Source of the DNA: Planctomycetaceae bacterium
GTDB lineage: Bacteria > Planctomycetota > PLA2
Assembly: GCA_011525755.1 (NCBI GenBank)
Contig: WYBS01000092.1
Span: 1-64,000 of the forward strand
DNA: 64,000 nucleotides
Direction of reading: 5' to 3'
Below, one piece after another: positions 39,127 through 48,575 of the stretch (positions within the stretch are counted from its first letter, which is position 1; every line of letters starts with the position of its first letter). Below the pieces are notes generated by a model that did no database searches, was not told the DNA's origin, and worked only from the letters and a program-made list of their open reading frames with translations. Both the position numbers and the translations under genes were made by a program.

Positions 39127-41184
39127 CTACCCGACGTCGAAGAGCTGGAACCGCCCCGCGAAGGCCCGTTTCAGCTCCGCCCGGAGGAGCGGCTCCTTCG
39201 AGAGCCTCGGGTCCTCCTCGAGGAGCGCGAACGCGTCCCTCCTCGCCTCCTCGAGCACCGCGTGGTCGCGGGTCAGGTCCGCGACCTTGAACTCCGGGAG
39301 CCCGTGCTGCCGGGTGCCGAAGAACTCCCCCGGGCCGCGCAGCCTGAGGTCCTCCTCCGCGATCCGGAAGCCGTCGTGCGTCGCCTCGAGGACCGTGAGC
39401 CGCGCCCGCGCCTCGTCGGAGAGCCGGCCCGCGGCCACGAGGAAGCAGAACGAGGCCCCTGCGCCGCGCCCGATCCTGCCGCGGAGCTGGTGGAGCGTCG
39501 AGAGGCCGAAACGCTCCGCGTTCTCGACGACCATCACGGTCGCGTTCGGGACGTCGAGGCCGACCTCGAGCACCGTCGTGCCGACGAGCACGTCGATCGC
39601 GCCCTTGCGGAACGCGTCCATCGTGCCGTCGCGCTCGGCGGGCGGCGTGCGGCCGGTGACGAGGCCCAGCCGGAGCCCCGCGAGCGGGCCCTGCGCGAGG
39701 CGCTCGCATCCCTCCTCCGCCGCGTGCGCGTCGATCTCCTCCGACTCCTCGACGAGCGGGAAGACGACGTACGCCTGGCGGCCGCGAAGGACCTCGCCGC
39801 GCACCTTGCCGTACGCGAGATCCGCGCGCCCGCGGGTGACGATGCGGGTCTTCGGCGGCACGCGGCCGGGCGGCAGCGCGTCGATCACGGAGACGTCGAG
39901 GTCGCCGTACGCGGTGAGCGCGAGCGTCCTCGGGATCGGCGTCGCGGTCATCACGAGCACGTCGGGCCGCGCGCCCTTCCGGATGAGGGTGGCGCGCTGC
40001 GCGACACCGAACTTGTGCTGCTCGTCGACGACGACGAGCCCGAGCGCCCCGAAGACGACCGAGGGCTCGAGGAGCGCGTGGGTGCCGACGATCAGGTCGA
40101 TCCCGCCTTCGGCGAGCCGCGCGAGGATCTCCTTCCGCTCCGCGGGAGGCGTGCTGCCGACGAGGAGCGCGGTCGAGACCTCGGAGCCCTCGAGGTAGGC
40201 ATGGAGCGTCGCCATGTGCTGCCGGGCGAGGACCTCCGTGGGCGCGAGGAAGGCGACCTGCTTCCGGTTCGCGACCGAGACGAGCGCCGCGTAGACCGCG
40301 ACCGCCGTCTTGCCCGAGCCGACGTCGCCTTGGAGCAGCCGGTGCATGGGCTCCTCGGAGCGGAGGTCCTCGAGGATCTCCGCGAGCGCGCGCTCCTGTG
40401 CGTCCGTGAGCGCGAACGGCAGCCGCGCGCGGATCCGCGCGTCGAGCTCCCTGCTCCACTTGTGGGCGATCCCCTGCCCGCGACGCGTCTTCCGGTAGCG
40501 GATCGCGAGCGCCATCTCGTAGAGGAAGAGCTCCTCGTACCGGAGCCGCTCCTTCGCGCGCTCGAGCGCCGCCCGGTCCGCGGGGAAGTGCGCGTCCTTG
40601 AGCGCCTCGGCGAGCGGCGCGAGGCTCCGCGCGGCGCGGAGGCGCTCCGGGAGGGGATCCTCTACCTTGCCGAGCGCCTCCTCGAGCGCGACGTGGATCG
40701 CGCGCCGGAGCGCGGGCGCCGTGACGCCCTCGCTCAGCGGATAGATGGGGACGATGCGGCCGGCGTGGAGCGGGTCCTCGCCGCGCAGCACCTCGAGCTC
40801 GGGCTGGGTGAGGCGGCCGTTCCGGAGCTTGCCGAAGAGGATGACGTCCGCGCCGGCGGGGATCCGCTTCGGAAGCCACGGCATGTTCCACCAGCGGACG
40901 TCGAGAAAGCCGCTGTCGTCGACGACGGTCGCCTGCACGTAGGAGGTCCGCCCGCGCAGGTGGACGGCGCGGACGGCCTCGACGCGGCCGCGGACGACCG
41001 CGACCTCGCCGTCCTCGAGGCTCGCGAGCGGGCGGAACGTCGTCCGGTCCTCGTGGCGGCGCGGGAGGTGGAAGAGCAGGTCCTTGACCGTGTGGATGCC
41101 GAGCGCCCGGAGCGCCGACGGCTTCGCCATGCCGAGGCCGGGCAGGCCGCGGGGGTCGTCCTGAAGCTCCACCTGCCCCCGCAC
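39127..41184 (-). CDS. recG: ATP-dependent DNA helicase RecG
   Basis: RecG remodels stalled forks and branched DNA. The 685-residue protein has the N-terminal wedge (OB) domain with DLLFHLPRRHEDRT, Walker A GDVGSGKTAVA (about 290), the DEQH box followed by KFGVAQR, MTATPIPRTLALT, and TVLEVGLDVPNATVMVVENAERFGLSTLHQLRGR in the second RecA fold. The TRG-like C-terminal part LRLRGPGEFFGTRQHGLPEF is also present. The GTG start lies in a G-rich run that is one copy of the dispersed repeat. Confidence 0.96.
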   Translation of the reverse strand: MRGQVELQDDPRGLPGLGMAKPSALRALGIHTVKDLLFHLPRRHEDRTTFRPLASLEDGEVAVVRGRVEAVRAVHLRGRTSYVQATVVDDSGFLDVRWWNMPWLPKRIPAGADVILFGKLRNGRLTQPELEVLRGEDPLHAGRIVPIYPLSEGVTAPALRRAIHVALEEALGKVEDPLPERLRAARSLAPLAEALKDAHFPADRAALERAKERLRYEELFLYEMALAIRYRKTRRGQGIAHKWSRELDARIRARLPFALTDAQERALAEILEDLRSEEPMHRLLQGDVGSGKTAVAVYAALVSVANRKQVAFLAPTEVLARQHMATLHAYLEGSEVSTALLVGSTPPAERKEILARLAEGGIDLIVGTHALLEPSVVFGALGLVVVDEQHKFGVAQRATLIRKGARPDVLVMTATPIPRTLALTAYGDLDVSVIDALPPGRVPPKTRIVTRGRADLAYGKVRGEVLRGRQAYVVFPLVEESEEIDAHAAEEGCERLAQGPLAGLRLGLVTGRTPPAERDGTMDAFRKGAIDVLVGTTVLEVGLDVPNATVMVVENAERFGLSTLHQLRGRIGRGAGASFCFLVAAGRLSDEARARLTVLEATHDGFRIAEEDLRLRGPGEFFGTRQHGLPEFKVADLTRDHAVLEEARRDAFALLEEDPRLSKEPLLRAELKRAFAGRFQLFDVG

Positions 41185-41190
41185 CCCCCC
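41175..41190. repeat. C-rich dispersed repeat, copy at the recG start
   Basis: GCCCCCGCACCCCCCC spans the recG GTG codon and the few bases upstream, so the first RecG codons are part of the repeat. Confidence 0.5.
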
Positions 41191-41194
41191 TTCT

Positions 41195-42079
41195 TCACGC
41201 CTTGGGAGGCACCGCGAGGACGGAGCAGGGTGTCTCGCGGACGACGCGCTCCGCGGTGCTCCCGAGCAGGAGCGTCTTCAGGTTCGACCGGCCGAGGGTC
41301 CCGAGGACGACCACGTCGATCTTCCTCTCCGTGGCGTAGTCGATGAGCCCCTGGCCGTGGCTCGTGTGCTCGTAGAGCTCGCAGGTGACCTGGACGTCCC
41401 CCACGAGCTTCCGCTGCTCGGCGACGAGCGCCTCGAGACGCTGCCTCAACGCCGCCTGGAACTGCCGCTGGTAGGTCGGCGATGCCTGCGGCGTCGGCGC
41501 CTGGTAGTGGAGCGGCGGCGGCGCGAAGACGTGGACCGCGTGCAGCGGGCAGCGCTCGATCCGCGCGAGGTGGAGCGCCGCGAAGAGCGCGCGGGTGGAC
41601 TCCTCGGAGAAGTCGATGCCGACCATGGCGGCGCGGAAGTCCGCCGCGTGCCGCCCGTCGACGAGGAGCACCGAGATCGGCGACTTGCGGGCCATCTTGA
41701 GCGCCAGCGAGCCGGCGCCGCGCCCCGCGCCGGTCACGCCGAACGCGCCGATGACGATCAGCTGCGCGGCCACCTCCTTCGCGTTCGCGAGGATCGTGTC
41801 GATCGGCTCGCCGGCGACGACCTCGAGCTTCGTGTTCGGGGGCACGACGCCCGCGCCGAACTTCTCGAGCTCGCGCATGGCCCCGTCGAGGACGCCCTTC
41901 CGGACATCGCTGCCCTCGGGCATCATCTCCTCGAGGTCCTCGAGGACCCGCGGCTCGATGACGTGGAGGACGGCGAGCGTCGCCCCGTCGCGCCTCGCGA
42001 TCCGCGAGGCCTGCTCGAGCGCGCACTTCGAGCACTCGGAGAGATCGACCGCGCAGAGGACCGACTTCAGGTGTTCCAT
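41195..42079 (-). CDS. tandem universal stress protein (two UspA domains)
   Basis: A 294-residue protein built from two UspA folds. The first starts with VLCAVDLSECSKCALEQA (7-24), the second with AAMVGIDFSEESTRALFAA (about 150). The second half has the intact ATP-binding pattern G2xG9xGS (GTLGRSNLKTLLLGST); the first has a variant (GAFGVTGAGRGAGS). The ATG follows a TATCAT hexamer by 9 nt. It is probably a cytoplasmic nucleotide-binding stress protein and is separated from recG by 10 nt. Confidence 0.9.
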   Translation of the reverse strand: MEHLKSVLCAVDLSECSKCALEQASRIARRDGATLAVLHVIEPRVLEDLEEMMPEGSDVRKGVLDGAMRELEKFGAGVVPPNTKLEVVAGEPIDTILANAKEVAAQLIVIGAFGVTGAGRGAGSLALKMARKSPISVLLVDGRHAADFRAAMVGIDFSEESTRALFAALHLARIERCPLHAVHVFAPPPLHYQAPTPQASPTYQRQFQAALRQRLEALVAEQRKLVGDVQVTCELYEHTSHGQGLIDYATERKIDVVVLGTLGRSNLKTLLLGSTAERVVRETPCSVLAVPPKA

Positions 42080-42088
42080 CGCCTTCGG

Positions 42089-42094
42089 ATGATA
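42089..42094 (-). promoter_or_regulatory. -10 element of the usp gene
   Basis: TATCAT on the minus strand lies 9 nt before the ATG. There is no Shine-Dalgarno. Confidence 0.45.
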
Positions 42095-42178
42095 CCGGGA
42101 TCCCGTCGGCGGCCGGAAGAAGGGGGGCACGGGGGGCGGCCTGCCCCGCCGCGACGCCTTCCCCGGCGCGAAGGCGGG

Positions 42179-42811
42179 CTACCAGGGGAAAGCGCCGGTC
42201 AGGAACGGGTTGCTTCGCCGCTCGCGGCCGATCGTCGTCGCGGGGCCGTGGCCCGGGTAGACGCGCGTCGCGTCGGGCCACGAGAGGAAGACCTCGTGGA
42301 GCGTCCGCCGGAGCGCGGCGGGGTCGCTGCCGGGCAGGTCGGAGCGGCCGATCGATCCCTGAAACAGGCAGTCGCCCCCGAACGCGGCGCCGTCGACGAG
42401 AAACGCGACGTGTCCGGGGCTGTGGCCGGGCGTGTGGACGACCTCGAAGCGGAGCCCGGCGGCCTCGACGGTCTCGCCGGGCACGAGGTCGCGGTCGACG
42501 ACGGGATCCTCGTACCCCGAGAGGCCGAACATCGCGGCCTGCTCCTCGACGTTCTCGAGCAGGAAGCGGTCGTCCGGGTGGATCGCGAACGGGATCTTGT
42601 AGCGCGCGCGGAGCGCCGGCACGGCGCCGATGTGGTCGAGGTGGCCGTGGGTGTTGAGGATGATCTCGGGCGTGAGGCGGAGCGCCTCGATCCGCGCGGC
42701 GATCCGGTCCGCCTCGTCGCCGGGGTCGATGAGGACGCACGGCTGCCCCTCGCCTTTGGCGACGATGTAGGCGTTCTCCTGGAACGGCCCGGTGACGACG
42801 ACCGTGACCAT
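42179..42811 (-). CDS. metallo-beta-lactamase-fold hydrolase (glyoxalase II-like)
   Basis: A 210-residue member with the full set of metal motifs: THGHLDHIG, HTPGHSPGH, FGGDCLF and VYPGHGPATTIGRER, then NPFL. This layout matches small GloB-like hydrolases acting on glutathione or other thioesters. The substrate is unknown. TAAACT stands 6 nt before the ATG, suggesting a leaderless message. Confidence 0.88.
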   Translation of the reverse strand: MVTVVVTGPFQENAYIVAKGEGQPCVLIDPGDEADRIAARIEALRLTPEIILNTHGHLDHIGAVPALRARYKIPFAIHPDDRFLLENVEEQAAMFGLSGYEDPVVDRDLVPGETVEAAGLRFEVVHTPGHSPGHVAFLVDGAAFGGDCLFQGSIGRSDLPGSDPAALRRTLHEVFLSWPDATRVYPGHGPATTIGRERRSNPFLTGAFPW

Positions 42812-42817
42812 CCCGGA

Positions 42818-42823
42818 AGTTTA
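42818..42823 (-). promoter_or_regulatory. -10-like element of the GloB-like gene
   Basis: TAAACT on the minus strand is 6 nt before the ATG, with no Shine-Dalgarno between. Confidence 0.4.
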
Positions 42824-42887
42824 CCGTGTCTGTCACGGGTAGGAGTGCGCGCAAGTCGATGCCGGACAAGGGATTCGGACGGCTCGG

Positions 42888-42905
42888 TGCGGCACGCGTG
42901 CCGCA
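42888..42905. other. perfect 18-bp palindrome with ACGCGT core
   Basis: TGCGGCACGCGTGCCGCA is fully self-complementary and lies between two minus-strand genes. Its core GCGG-N-ACGCGT-N-CCGC is shared with a second intergenic palindrome at 51093-51108. Confidence 0.5.
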
Positions 42906-42940
42906 GCACGCAGCCCGCGGACGCGCGCCGACGCAGGGGG

Positions 42941-44101
42941 CTACTTCCGCTTCGGCGTGATCGGGGCGCCGGGGCGGCGCCGGTCGAGGATCTTCAGCTC
43001 GCCGCGGTCGAGGAGGAGCACGAACGCGTGGAGCGCGGTCGTGTAGGCCGCCTGCTGGTCTGCGAAGACGGCGATCCCGCCGAACGGGCTCTTCGAGTCG
43101 CACGTGACGCCGAACGCTTTCCCCTCGCACACGCACGAAAGGGCGCCGTCTTCCTCCTGCGCCGCGACGATCCGGGGCTCGTGCATCGCCTTGAACCGCT
43201 TCCACTCCTCGGCGCCGAGCATCCGGCAGGCGAGCGCTCCCATGAACACGTTGAGGCAGGGCGACCCGTGCCCCTCCGCGACGAGACGGAGGTTCTCCAT
43301 GAGGTAGCGCGCGCTGCCCTTGAATGCGTCGTCGCGCTCCATGCCGAGCGCGTGCCACGCGAAGAGCGCGCCGGCCGTCCGCCCCACGTTCGTCTCCGAG
43401 AACCCGGACTGCCGCTGGCTCGGATCGTAGGGGAAGCTCCCGTTCGGGAGGCGCGCGGCGCGGTAGTACTCCCGCGCGCGCTGGATCGGCTCCGCCCGCC
43501 CGTGCCCCTCGATCGCGCCGCAGAGCCCGAGCGCGACCGCGACGCAGTTCGATGACGCGAGCAGCGTCGACGGGTAGCCGCCGAGGCCTGCGAAGCCCGC
43601 CGGCGCGGCCGCGCCCTTGCGGATGCGGCCATGCCCCCAGCCCCCGTTCGACTCCTGCGCGTCGACGAGAAGGTCGAGGATGCGTTCGACCGTCGCGTGC
43701 GCCTGCCGCGCCTCGATCCCGCGCAGCTCGAGCTCGCCGAAGAAGAGCGCCGAGGCCGCGAGCGGCCACGTGTACTGGCAGACCTTGCGCGAGTCCGCGA
43801 CGCCGTGCGCGTCGGGAAGCGCGTCCGGGTCCTTGAGCCGCTTCTCGAGCGCGTCGATCCAGCGCAGGAGGTACTCGCGGATCCCCCGCAGGCGGTCCGG
43901 GCCCGTGCGCGTGCCGCCGTCGAGCAGGTAGACGAGGCCCGTCACGGCGCAGGTGAAGGGCTTTCGCGGCGTGCCTTCGGAGTCGACGAGCTTCGGCACC
44001 TCGCGTTCGAGCCAGGAGACCGCACGCCTCGCGGGATCGGGCTCGCCCCCGGCGGCGGGAAGGAGGAGGAGCGCGAGGAGGAGGGAGGCGCGCATCATCA
44101 T
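42941..44101 (-). CDS. secreted prenyltransferase/squalene-oxidase-repeat protein
   Basis: A 386-residue exported protein with a signal peptide (about 1-19) and alpha/alpha-toroid repeats of the terpene cyclase/prenyltransferase type: QESNGGWGHGRI near 150, a GY.STLLASSNCVAVALGLC stretch, LPNGSFPYD near 235 and AFVLLLDRG at the end. The acidic motifs of true cyclases (DXDD) are not seen, so it is probably a binding or structural domain rather than a squalene cyclase. It follows the CnaB-like gene with a short gap and may be cotranscribed. Confidence 0.82.
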   Translation of the reverse strand: MMMRASLLLALLLLPAAGGEPDPARRAVSWLEREVPKLVDSEGTPRKPFTCAVTGLVYLLDGGTRTGPDRLRGIREYLLRWIDALEKRLKDPDALPDAHGVADSRKVCQYTWPLAASALFFGELELRGIEARQAHATVERILDLLVDAQESNGGWGHGRIRKGAAAPAGFAGLGGYPSTLLASSNCVAVALGLCGAIEGHGRAEPIQRAREYYRAARLPNGSFPYDPSQRQSGFSETNVGRTAGALFAWHALGMERDDAFKGSARYLMENLRLVAEGHGSPCLNVFMGALACRMLGAEEWKRFKAMHEPRIVAAQEEDGALSCVCEGKAFGVTCDSKSPFGGIAVFADQQAAYTTALHAFVLLLDRGELKILDRRRPGAPITPKRK

Positions 44102-44131
44102 GCGGTACGCGCCTCGACGACGCGGGCTCCC

Positions 44132-46027
44132 TCAGGGCAGCCGGATCTCGAGGTCGATCGTCTCGCCGCCGCGGACGGTCACGTCGGGCCCGGGGATCCG
44201 CGCGTGCGAGAAGGCCATGTCGTAGAACCGCGCGTGGTAGGTGCCGGGCGGCAGCCGGATCTCGAACCGGCCGGCGCTGTCGGTGTCGGGCTTCCAGTCC
44301 TCGACGGGCGAGAGCCTGCCGGACGCGAGCCGGCGCCAGAAGACGATGTAGGCGCCGGGCACCGCCTTGCCCCCGCGGTCCACGACCCGCCCGCGCACGA
44401 GCCCGCCGGGGTCGAGGACGACCTTCACCGGCCCGCCGTCCGGCTTCTCGACGGGCACGTACCGCGGCGCGAATCCCGGAGCGCCCACCTCGAGGACGAG
44501 GGGCGCGAGCGGATGCACGGTCACGGAGAAGGCGCCCTTCTCGTCCGTGGATGCCGCATCGTGCGGATAGCCCGGGTCCACGCGCGCGCCGGCGACGGGA
44601 CGGCCGGACGCGTCGACGACCACGCCCCGGAGCTTCGCCTCGCCCGCACGCGACGCGGGCGCCGGCGACGGCACGGGGATCTCGAGGCGCACCTCGCCCA
44701 TTCCCCTCCGGATGCGGATCCGGCCGTCGTCGGGGCCGTGCGGTCCTTCGGGCTCCCGTCCTGCGGTGATCCAGCCATCCCCTTCGACATGCCCGGAGAT
44801 CGAGAAGCGCCCCTGCGCGTCCGTCGTCGCGGTGTGCGCGCGGTACCCGCCGGCGGGGAACGGCTGGCAGAGAGAAACGGCCACATCGGATGCCGGGCTG
44901 CCGTCGGGATAGGTCGCGACGCCGCGGACCGTGACGCCCCTGTCCAGCTTCACCACCGGAGCGGCGGGGGCAGGCAGGAATCCGTAGACGTCCACCCCCC
45001 AATCGCCCGGCGGGAGGTCGACGACGCCGTCCTCGGACGTCTCGGCGTTCTCGATGCCCGTGGGCCCGACGAGGCAGATCCACTCCCTTTTCAGCGGGTT
45101 GCCGTCCTCGTCGAGGATGCGGATCGACCGCGCGGGGCCGGCGGCGCTCGAGAGATCGACCGTCGCAAGAGGGTGCGCCTCCGACAGCTGCACGACCGCG
45201 CTCTCGTTCGGGCCCGCGCAGACCACGTACGCTCCGGGCACGGGGAGGCCTTCGATCCGGTACCGGCCCGTCTCGTCGGGATGCGCGAACGCCGTCTCCA
45301 TCCCGATGCTCTCGCGCTGCATCTCGTCCCCGCGGTCGAGGCGCAGCGGGTTGCGCCCCGGCGCGACACGCACGTACACGATGTCCGAGGGAGGCGTCAC
45401 GACACCCTCGATGCCCCCCCGCCCCCCCAGCGTCAGGGAAAGCTCGGGCTCCTCGCGCACGAGGGCCTTCCGGACCACGACCGGCGCGAATCCGGGCAGC
45501 GACACGACGAGCGAGAAGGGCTCCCCCTTCTCCACGGCGGCGATCACGAAACGGCCGTGCCCGTCGACGTCCTGCACGCCGTCCAGCAGGCGGAGGCCGT
45601 ACTCGTCCCAGCAGGCCGCGCGGGCGTCGCGCGCCGGCGCGCCGTCGGCGAGGAGGACGCGCCCGCGGACCGGGATGCCCGGCCGCAGGACGACGAGCAG
45701 CTCCTCGTCGTCCTCGGGCACGCCCTTCTCGAACGGGCGGTATCCGATCGCGCGGATGCGCAGCGTATCGGAGCTGTCCGCGCGCTCGAACCGCGCGATC
45801 CCCTTCGCGTCGGTCGCGCACGCCGCGCCGCTCGCGAGCGCGACCTCGATCCCGGCGACGGGCCGGCCTCCCTTGCCCCCCACGACGCGCACCCGAAGCG
45901 GCCCCGTCCAGACCCGCCCCGTCCCGCACCACGGGAACGGATCGCCGGGCGGGATGATCGGGCGACGCCCCTCCGGCGCCTGCGCGAAGGCCGCCGCGGC
46001 GAGGAGCAGCAGGACCGCGTGCCTCAT
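44132..46027 (-). CDS. secreted carboxypeptidase-regulatory-like (CnaB-type) repeat protein
   Basis: A 631-residue exported protein with a short signal peptide (AVLLLLAAAAFAQA) and repeated beta-sandwich domains of the carboxypeptidase regulatory/CnaB type. Their signatures recur as GRPVAGIEVALASG, DAQGRFSISGHV, GRPVAGARVDPG..HDAASTDEKGAFS, VRGRVVDRGGKAVPGAY and SAGRFEIRLPPGTY. There is no catalytic part. It resembles the gene at the right edge of the window. A periplasmic or surface role is likely. Confidence 0.85.
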   Translation of the reverse strand: MRHAVLLLLAAAAFAQAPEGRRPIIPPGDPFPWCGTGRVWTGPLRVRVVGGKGGRPVAGIEVALASGAACATDAKGIARFERADSSDTLRIRAIGYRPFEKGVPEDDEELLVVLRPGIPVRGRVLLADGAPARDARAACWDEYGLRLLDGVQDVDGHGRFVIAAVEKGEPFSLVVSLPGFAPVVVRKALVREEPELSLTLGGRGGIEGVVTPPSDIVYVRVAPGRNPLRLDRGDEMQRESIGMETAFAHPDETGRYRIEGLPVPGAYVVCAGPNESAVVQLSEAHPLATVDLSSAAGPARSIRILDEDGNPLKREWICLVGPTGIENAETSEDGVVDLPPGDWGVDVYGFLPAPAAPVVKLDRGVTVRGVATYPDGSPASDVAVSLCQPFPAGGYRAHTATTDAQGRFSISGHVEGDGWITAGREPEGPHGPDDGRIRIRRGMGEVRLEIPVPSPAPASRAGEAKLRGVVVDASGRPVAGARVDPGYPHDAASTDEKGAFSVTVHPLAPLVLEVGAPGFAPRYVPVEKPDGGPVKVVLDPGGLVRGRVVDRGGKAVPGAYIVFWRRLASGRLSPVEDWKPDTDSAGRFEIRLPPGTYHARFYDMAFSHARIPGPDVTVRGGETIDLEIRLP

Positions 46028-46118
46028 GATGGTAGGAACGCTCGCGGGAGCGACCCGGCCCGATGGTACCTGACGCGCCGCGGGGCCGTTGGGGCCGCGT
46101 GATAGGCTGAATCCCCCG

Positions 46119-47189
46119 ATGGCAAAGCTGCTCGACCGGGCCTACGAGAAGGCCGCGGCCCACGAACGCCTGAGCTGCGACGAGGGGGCGGCGCTGCTCA
46201 CGGAGGGCGACACGCACGTCCTCGCCGCGCTCGCCCACGCGCGGCGGATGCACATGCACCCCGAGCCCGTCGTCACCTACATCGTCGAGAGAAACATCAA
46301 CTACACGAACGCCTGCGTCACCTACTGCCGTTTCTGCGCCTTCTACCGGGCGCCGGGCGACAAGGAGACGTACGTCCTCTCCCACGAGCAGATCGGCAGG
46401 AAGATCGAGGAGCTGCTCGAGGTGGGCGGCATCCAGATCCTCCTCCAGGGCGGCCACCACCCGGACCTGCCGCTCGCCTGGTACGAGGACATGCTCCGCT
46501 ACATCAAGGAGCGCTACCCGGTCAACGTCCACGGCTTCTCCGCGCCCGAGATCGAGCACATCGCGAAGCTGGAGGGGCTCCCGGTCGGGACCGTGATCCA
46601 AAGGCTCCGCGAGGCGGGCCTCGGCACGATCCCGGGCGCGGGCGGCGAGATGCTCGTCGACCGCGTGCGCAGGATCATCGCGCCCTTGAAGACCACGACC
46701 GACGCGTGGATCGACGTCCACCGGGCCGCGCACAAGCTCGGCATGCGGACGACGGCGACCATGATGTTCGGCCACGCGGAGACGCTCGCGGAGCGGATCG
46801 AGCACATGGAGCGCGTCCGCCAGCTCCAGGACGAGACGAAGGGCTTCACCGCCTTCATCCTCTGGACCTTCCAGCCCGAGAACACGGCGATGTGGCGCTA
46901 TCCGAAGCTCGAGAGCCACCAGTACCTCCGCACCGCCGCCGTCTCGCGCCTCTACCTCGACAACGTGAGGAACCTCCAGGCGTCCTGGGTCACGCAGGGC
47001 GCGCGGGTCGCGGAGATCTCGCTCCGCTGCGGCGTGAACGACATGGGCTCGACGATGCTCGAGGAGAACGTCGTCTCCGCCGCCGGCACGACCTACGCGC
47101 TCGACGGCCCGGGGATCGAGCGGTCGATCCGCATGTGCGGGTTCGAGCCGCGCCGGAGGAACGTCTACTACGAGGCGGTGCTCTCGTGA
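46119..47189 (+). CDS. mqnC: cyclic dehypoxanthinyl futalosine synthase (radical SAM)
   Basis: MqnC cyclises dehypoxanthine futalosine in the futalosine route to menaquinone. The 356-residue protein has the radical-SAM cluster C66-x3-C70-x2-C73 in NYTNACVTYCRFCAFYR, then ILLQGGHHPDLPLAWYEDMLRYIKERYP and HGFSAPEIEHIAKLE, which separate MqnC from MqnE. The C-terminal QASWVTQG and GVNDMGSTMLEENVV also fit. It is first in mqnC-mqnE-moaD-ispG-moaE-ppsR. A TAGGCT hexamer 10 nt upstream may be the -10. Confidence 0.95.
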   Translation: MAKLLDRAYEKAAAHERLSCDEGAALLTEGDTHVLAALAHARRMHMHPEPVVTYIVERNINYTNACVTYCRFCAFYRAPGDKETYVLSHEQIGRKIEELLEVGGIQILLQGGHHPDLPLAWYEDMLRYIKERYPVNVHGFSAPEIEHIAKLEGLPVGTVIQRLREAGLGTIPGAGGEMLVDRVRRIIAPLKTTTDAWIDVHRAAHKLGMRTTATMMFGHAETLAERIEHMERVRQLQDETKGFTAFILWTFQPENTAMWRYPKLESHQYLRTAAVSRLYLDNVRNLQASWVTQGARVAEISLRCGVNDMGSTMLEENVVSAAGTTYALDGPGIERSIRMCGFEPRRRNVYYEAVLS

Positions 47190-48340
47190 AGGCGGCCCCC
47201 GCACCCCCCCGTCTTCAGGTCCCCGCGGTCTTCCGCACGAGCGACCTCCTCCCGCAGCTCGAGAAGGCGCTCGCCGGCGAGCGGCTCACCTTCGAGGACG
47301 GCATCCGCCTCTTCGAGTCCCCTGACCTGAACGCGCTCGGCTGGGCCGCGAACGCCGTGCGCGAGCGCCTGCACGGCAACGTCGCGTACTACCTGAAGAA
47401 CCGCCACATCAACTACAGCAACATCTGCAAGTACGACTGCATGTTCTGCTCCTTCTACCGGAAGGAGGGCGAGGAGGGGGCGTGGCTCTGGTCGGTCGAC
47501 GACGTGCTCGAGCACGTCGCACCGTACAAAAATAAGGGACTCAAGGAGTTCCACATCGTCGGCGGCGTGCACCCGACGCTCCCGTTCAGCTACTACACGG
47601 ACATGCTCAAGGCGCTCAAGCGCGAGCATCCGGACGTCGCGATCAAGGCCTTCACCGCGATCGAGATCGCGTACCTCGCGGAGCTCAGCGGGAAGAGCCT
47701 CAAGGACGTGCTCACGGAGCTGAAGGCGGCGGGGCTCGACATGGTGCCTGGCGGCGGCGCCGAGGTCTTCGCCGACCGCGTGCGCTACAAGGTCTGCCGC
47801 GACAAGGCCGACGCGGACCGCTGGTTCGAGGTGCACGAGACGGCGCACGCGCTCGGGATCCCGACCAACGCGACGATGCTCTACGGCCACATCGAGACGG
47901 TCGAGGAGCGCGTGGACCACATCCTGCGCCTGCGCGACCTCCAGGACCGCACGGGCGGGCTCAAGAGCTACATCCCGCTCGCCTACCACCCCGACTTCAA
48001 CCGGCTCAAGAAGCTCGGGGCGCCGTCCGGGATCGACGCGCTCAGGAACGTCGCCGCCGGCCGCCTGCTCCTCGACAACGTGCCGCACGTCAAGGCCTAC
48101 TGGATCATGCTCGGCGTGAAGGTCGCGCAATTGGCCCTCTCGTGGGGCGCGAACGACATCGACGGCACGGTCACGTGGGAGCGCATCTACCACATGGCAG
48201 GCGCGGAGACGCCCGAGGGGCTCACGGAGGAACGCCTCAAGGAGGTCATCCGCGAGGCGGGCCGCGAGCCGGTCGAGCGCGACGCGTTCTACAACCCCGT
48301 GGCCAATGAATCGGAGGGGGCCGGGGGGAACCCGTCGTGA
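47186..48340 (+). CDS. mqnE: aminofutalosine synthase (radical SAM)
   Basis: MqnE makes aminodeoxyfutalosine from 3-enolpyruvyl-benzoate and SAM. The 384-residue protein has C81-x3-C85-x2-C88 in [54 protein letters not shown] and [18 protein letters not shown], all typical. The GTG start overlaps the mqnC stop (GTGA), and its first codons (KAAPAPPR) are a copy of the C-rich repeat. MqnA, MqnB and MqnD are not in the window. Confidence 0.95.
   Translation: MKAAPAPPRLQVPAVFRTSDLLPQLEKALAGERLTFEDGIRLFESPDLNALGWAANAVRERLHGNVAYYLKNRHINYSNICKYDCMFCSFYRKEGEEGAWLWSVDDVLEHVAPYKNKGLKEFHIVGGVHPTLPFSYYTDMLKALKREHPDVAIKAFTAIEIAYLAELSGKSLKDVLTELKAAGLDMVPGGGAEVFADRVRYKVCRDKADADRWFEVHETAHALGIPTNATMLYGHIETVEERVDHILRLRDLQDRTGGLKSYIPLAYHPDFNRLKKLGAPSGIDALRNVAAGRLLLDNVPHVKAYWIMLGVKVAQLALSWGANDIDGTVTWERIYHMAGAETPEGLTEERLKEVIREAGREPVERDAFYNPVANESEGAGGNPS
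47194..47211. repeat. C-rich dispersed repeat inside the first codons of mqnE
   Basis: GGCCCCCGCACCCCCCCG begins 8 bases after the GTG start and is translated as part of the protein N-terminus. Confidence 0.5.
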
Positions 48341-48573
48341 CCGTCGCCGTCCGGCTCTACGCGGGAGTGCGCGAGCGCGCCGGGAAGGCGCGGATCGAGG
48401 TGGACGGGAAGACGGTCGCCGCCGTGCGGGCGGCGCTCGCGAAGGAGTGCCCCGCGATCGCGGGCCAGCTCGCTTCCTGCCGCTTCGCCGTGGACGACGA
48501 GTTCGTCGCCGACGACGCGCCCGTGAGGCCGGGCGCCGTCGTCGACGTCATCCCGCCCGTCTCCGGAGGCTAG
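48337..48573 (+). CDS. moaD: molybdopterin synthase sulfur carrier subunit
   Basis: A 78-residue ubiquitin-fold protein ending in PPVSGG, whose terminal Gly is thiocarboxylated to supply sulfur for molybdopterin. It opens with [12 protein letters not shown], the usual MoaD start. The GTG overlaps the mqnE stop (GTGA). ThiS is the main alternative, but the ending and the nearby moaE favour MoaD. Confidence 0.92.
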   Translation: MTVAVRLYAGVRERAGKARIEVDGKTVAAVRAALAKECPAIAGQLASCRFAVDDEFVADDAPVRPGAVVDVIPPVSGG

Positions 48574-48575
48574 CC

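Noticed and set aside
42941-44101. Squalene-hopene cyclase
   Set aside because: Only the general repeat fold is present; the acidic catalytic motif of cyclases is not seen and the protein is too short and is exported.
46119-47189. First radical-SAM gene considered as mqnE
   Set aside because: The CVTYCRFCAFY cluster context and LLQGGHHPDLPLAWYEDML match MqnC. The next gene carries the MqnE-specific [12 protein letters not shown] and [13 protein letters not shown].
40734-47204. Open frame of over 2100 codons on the minus strand
   Set aside because: It crosses several real genes in other frames and even the plus-strand mqnC gene. The composition is typical of shadow frames in very GC-rich DNA; no protein motif is present.
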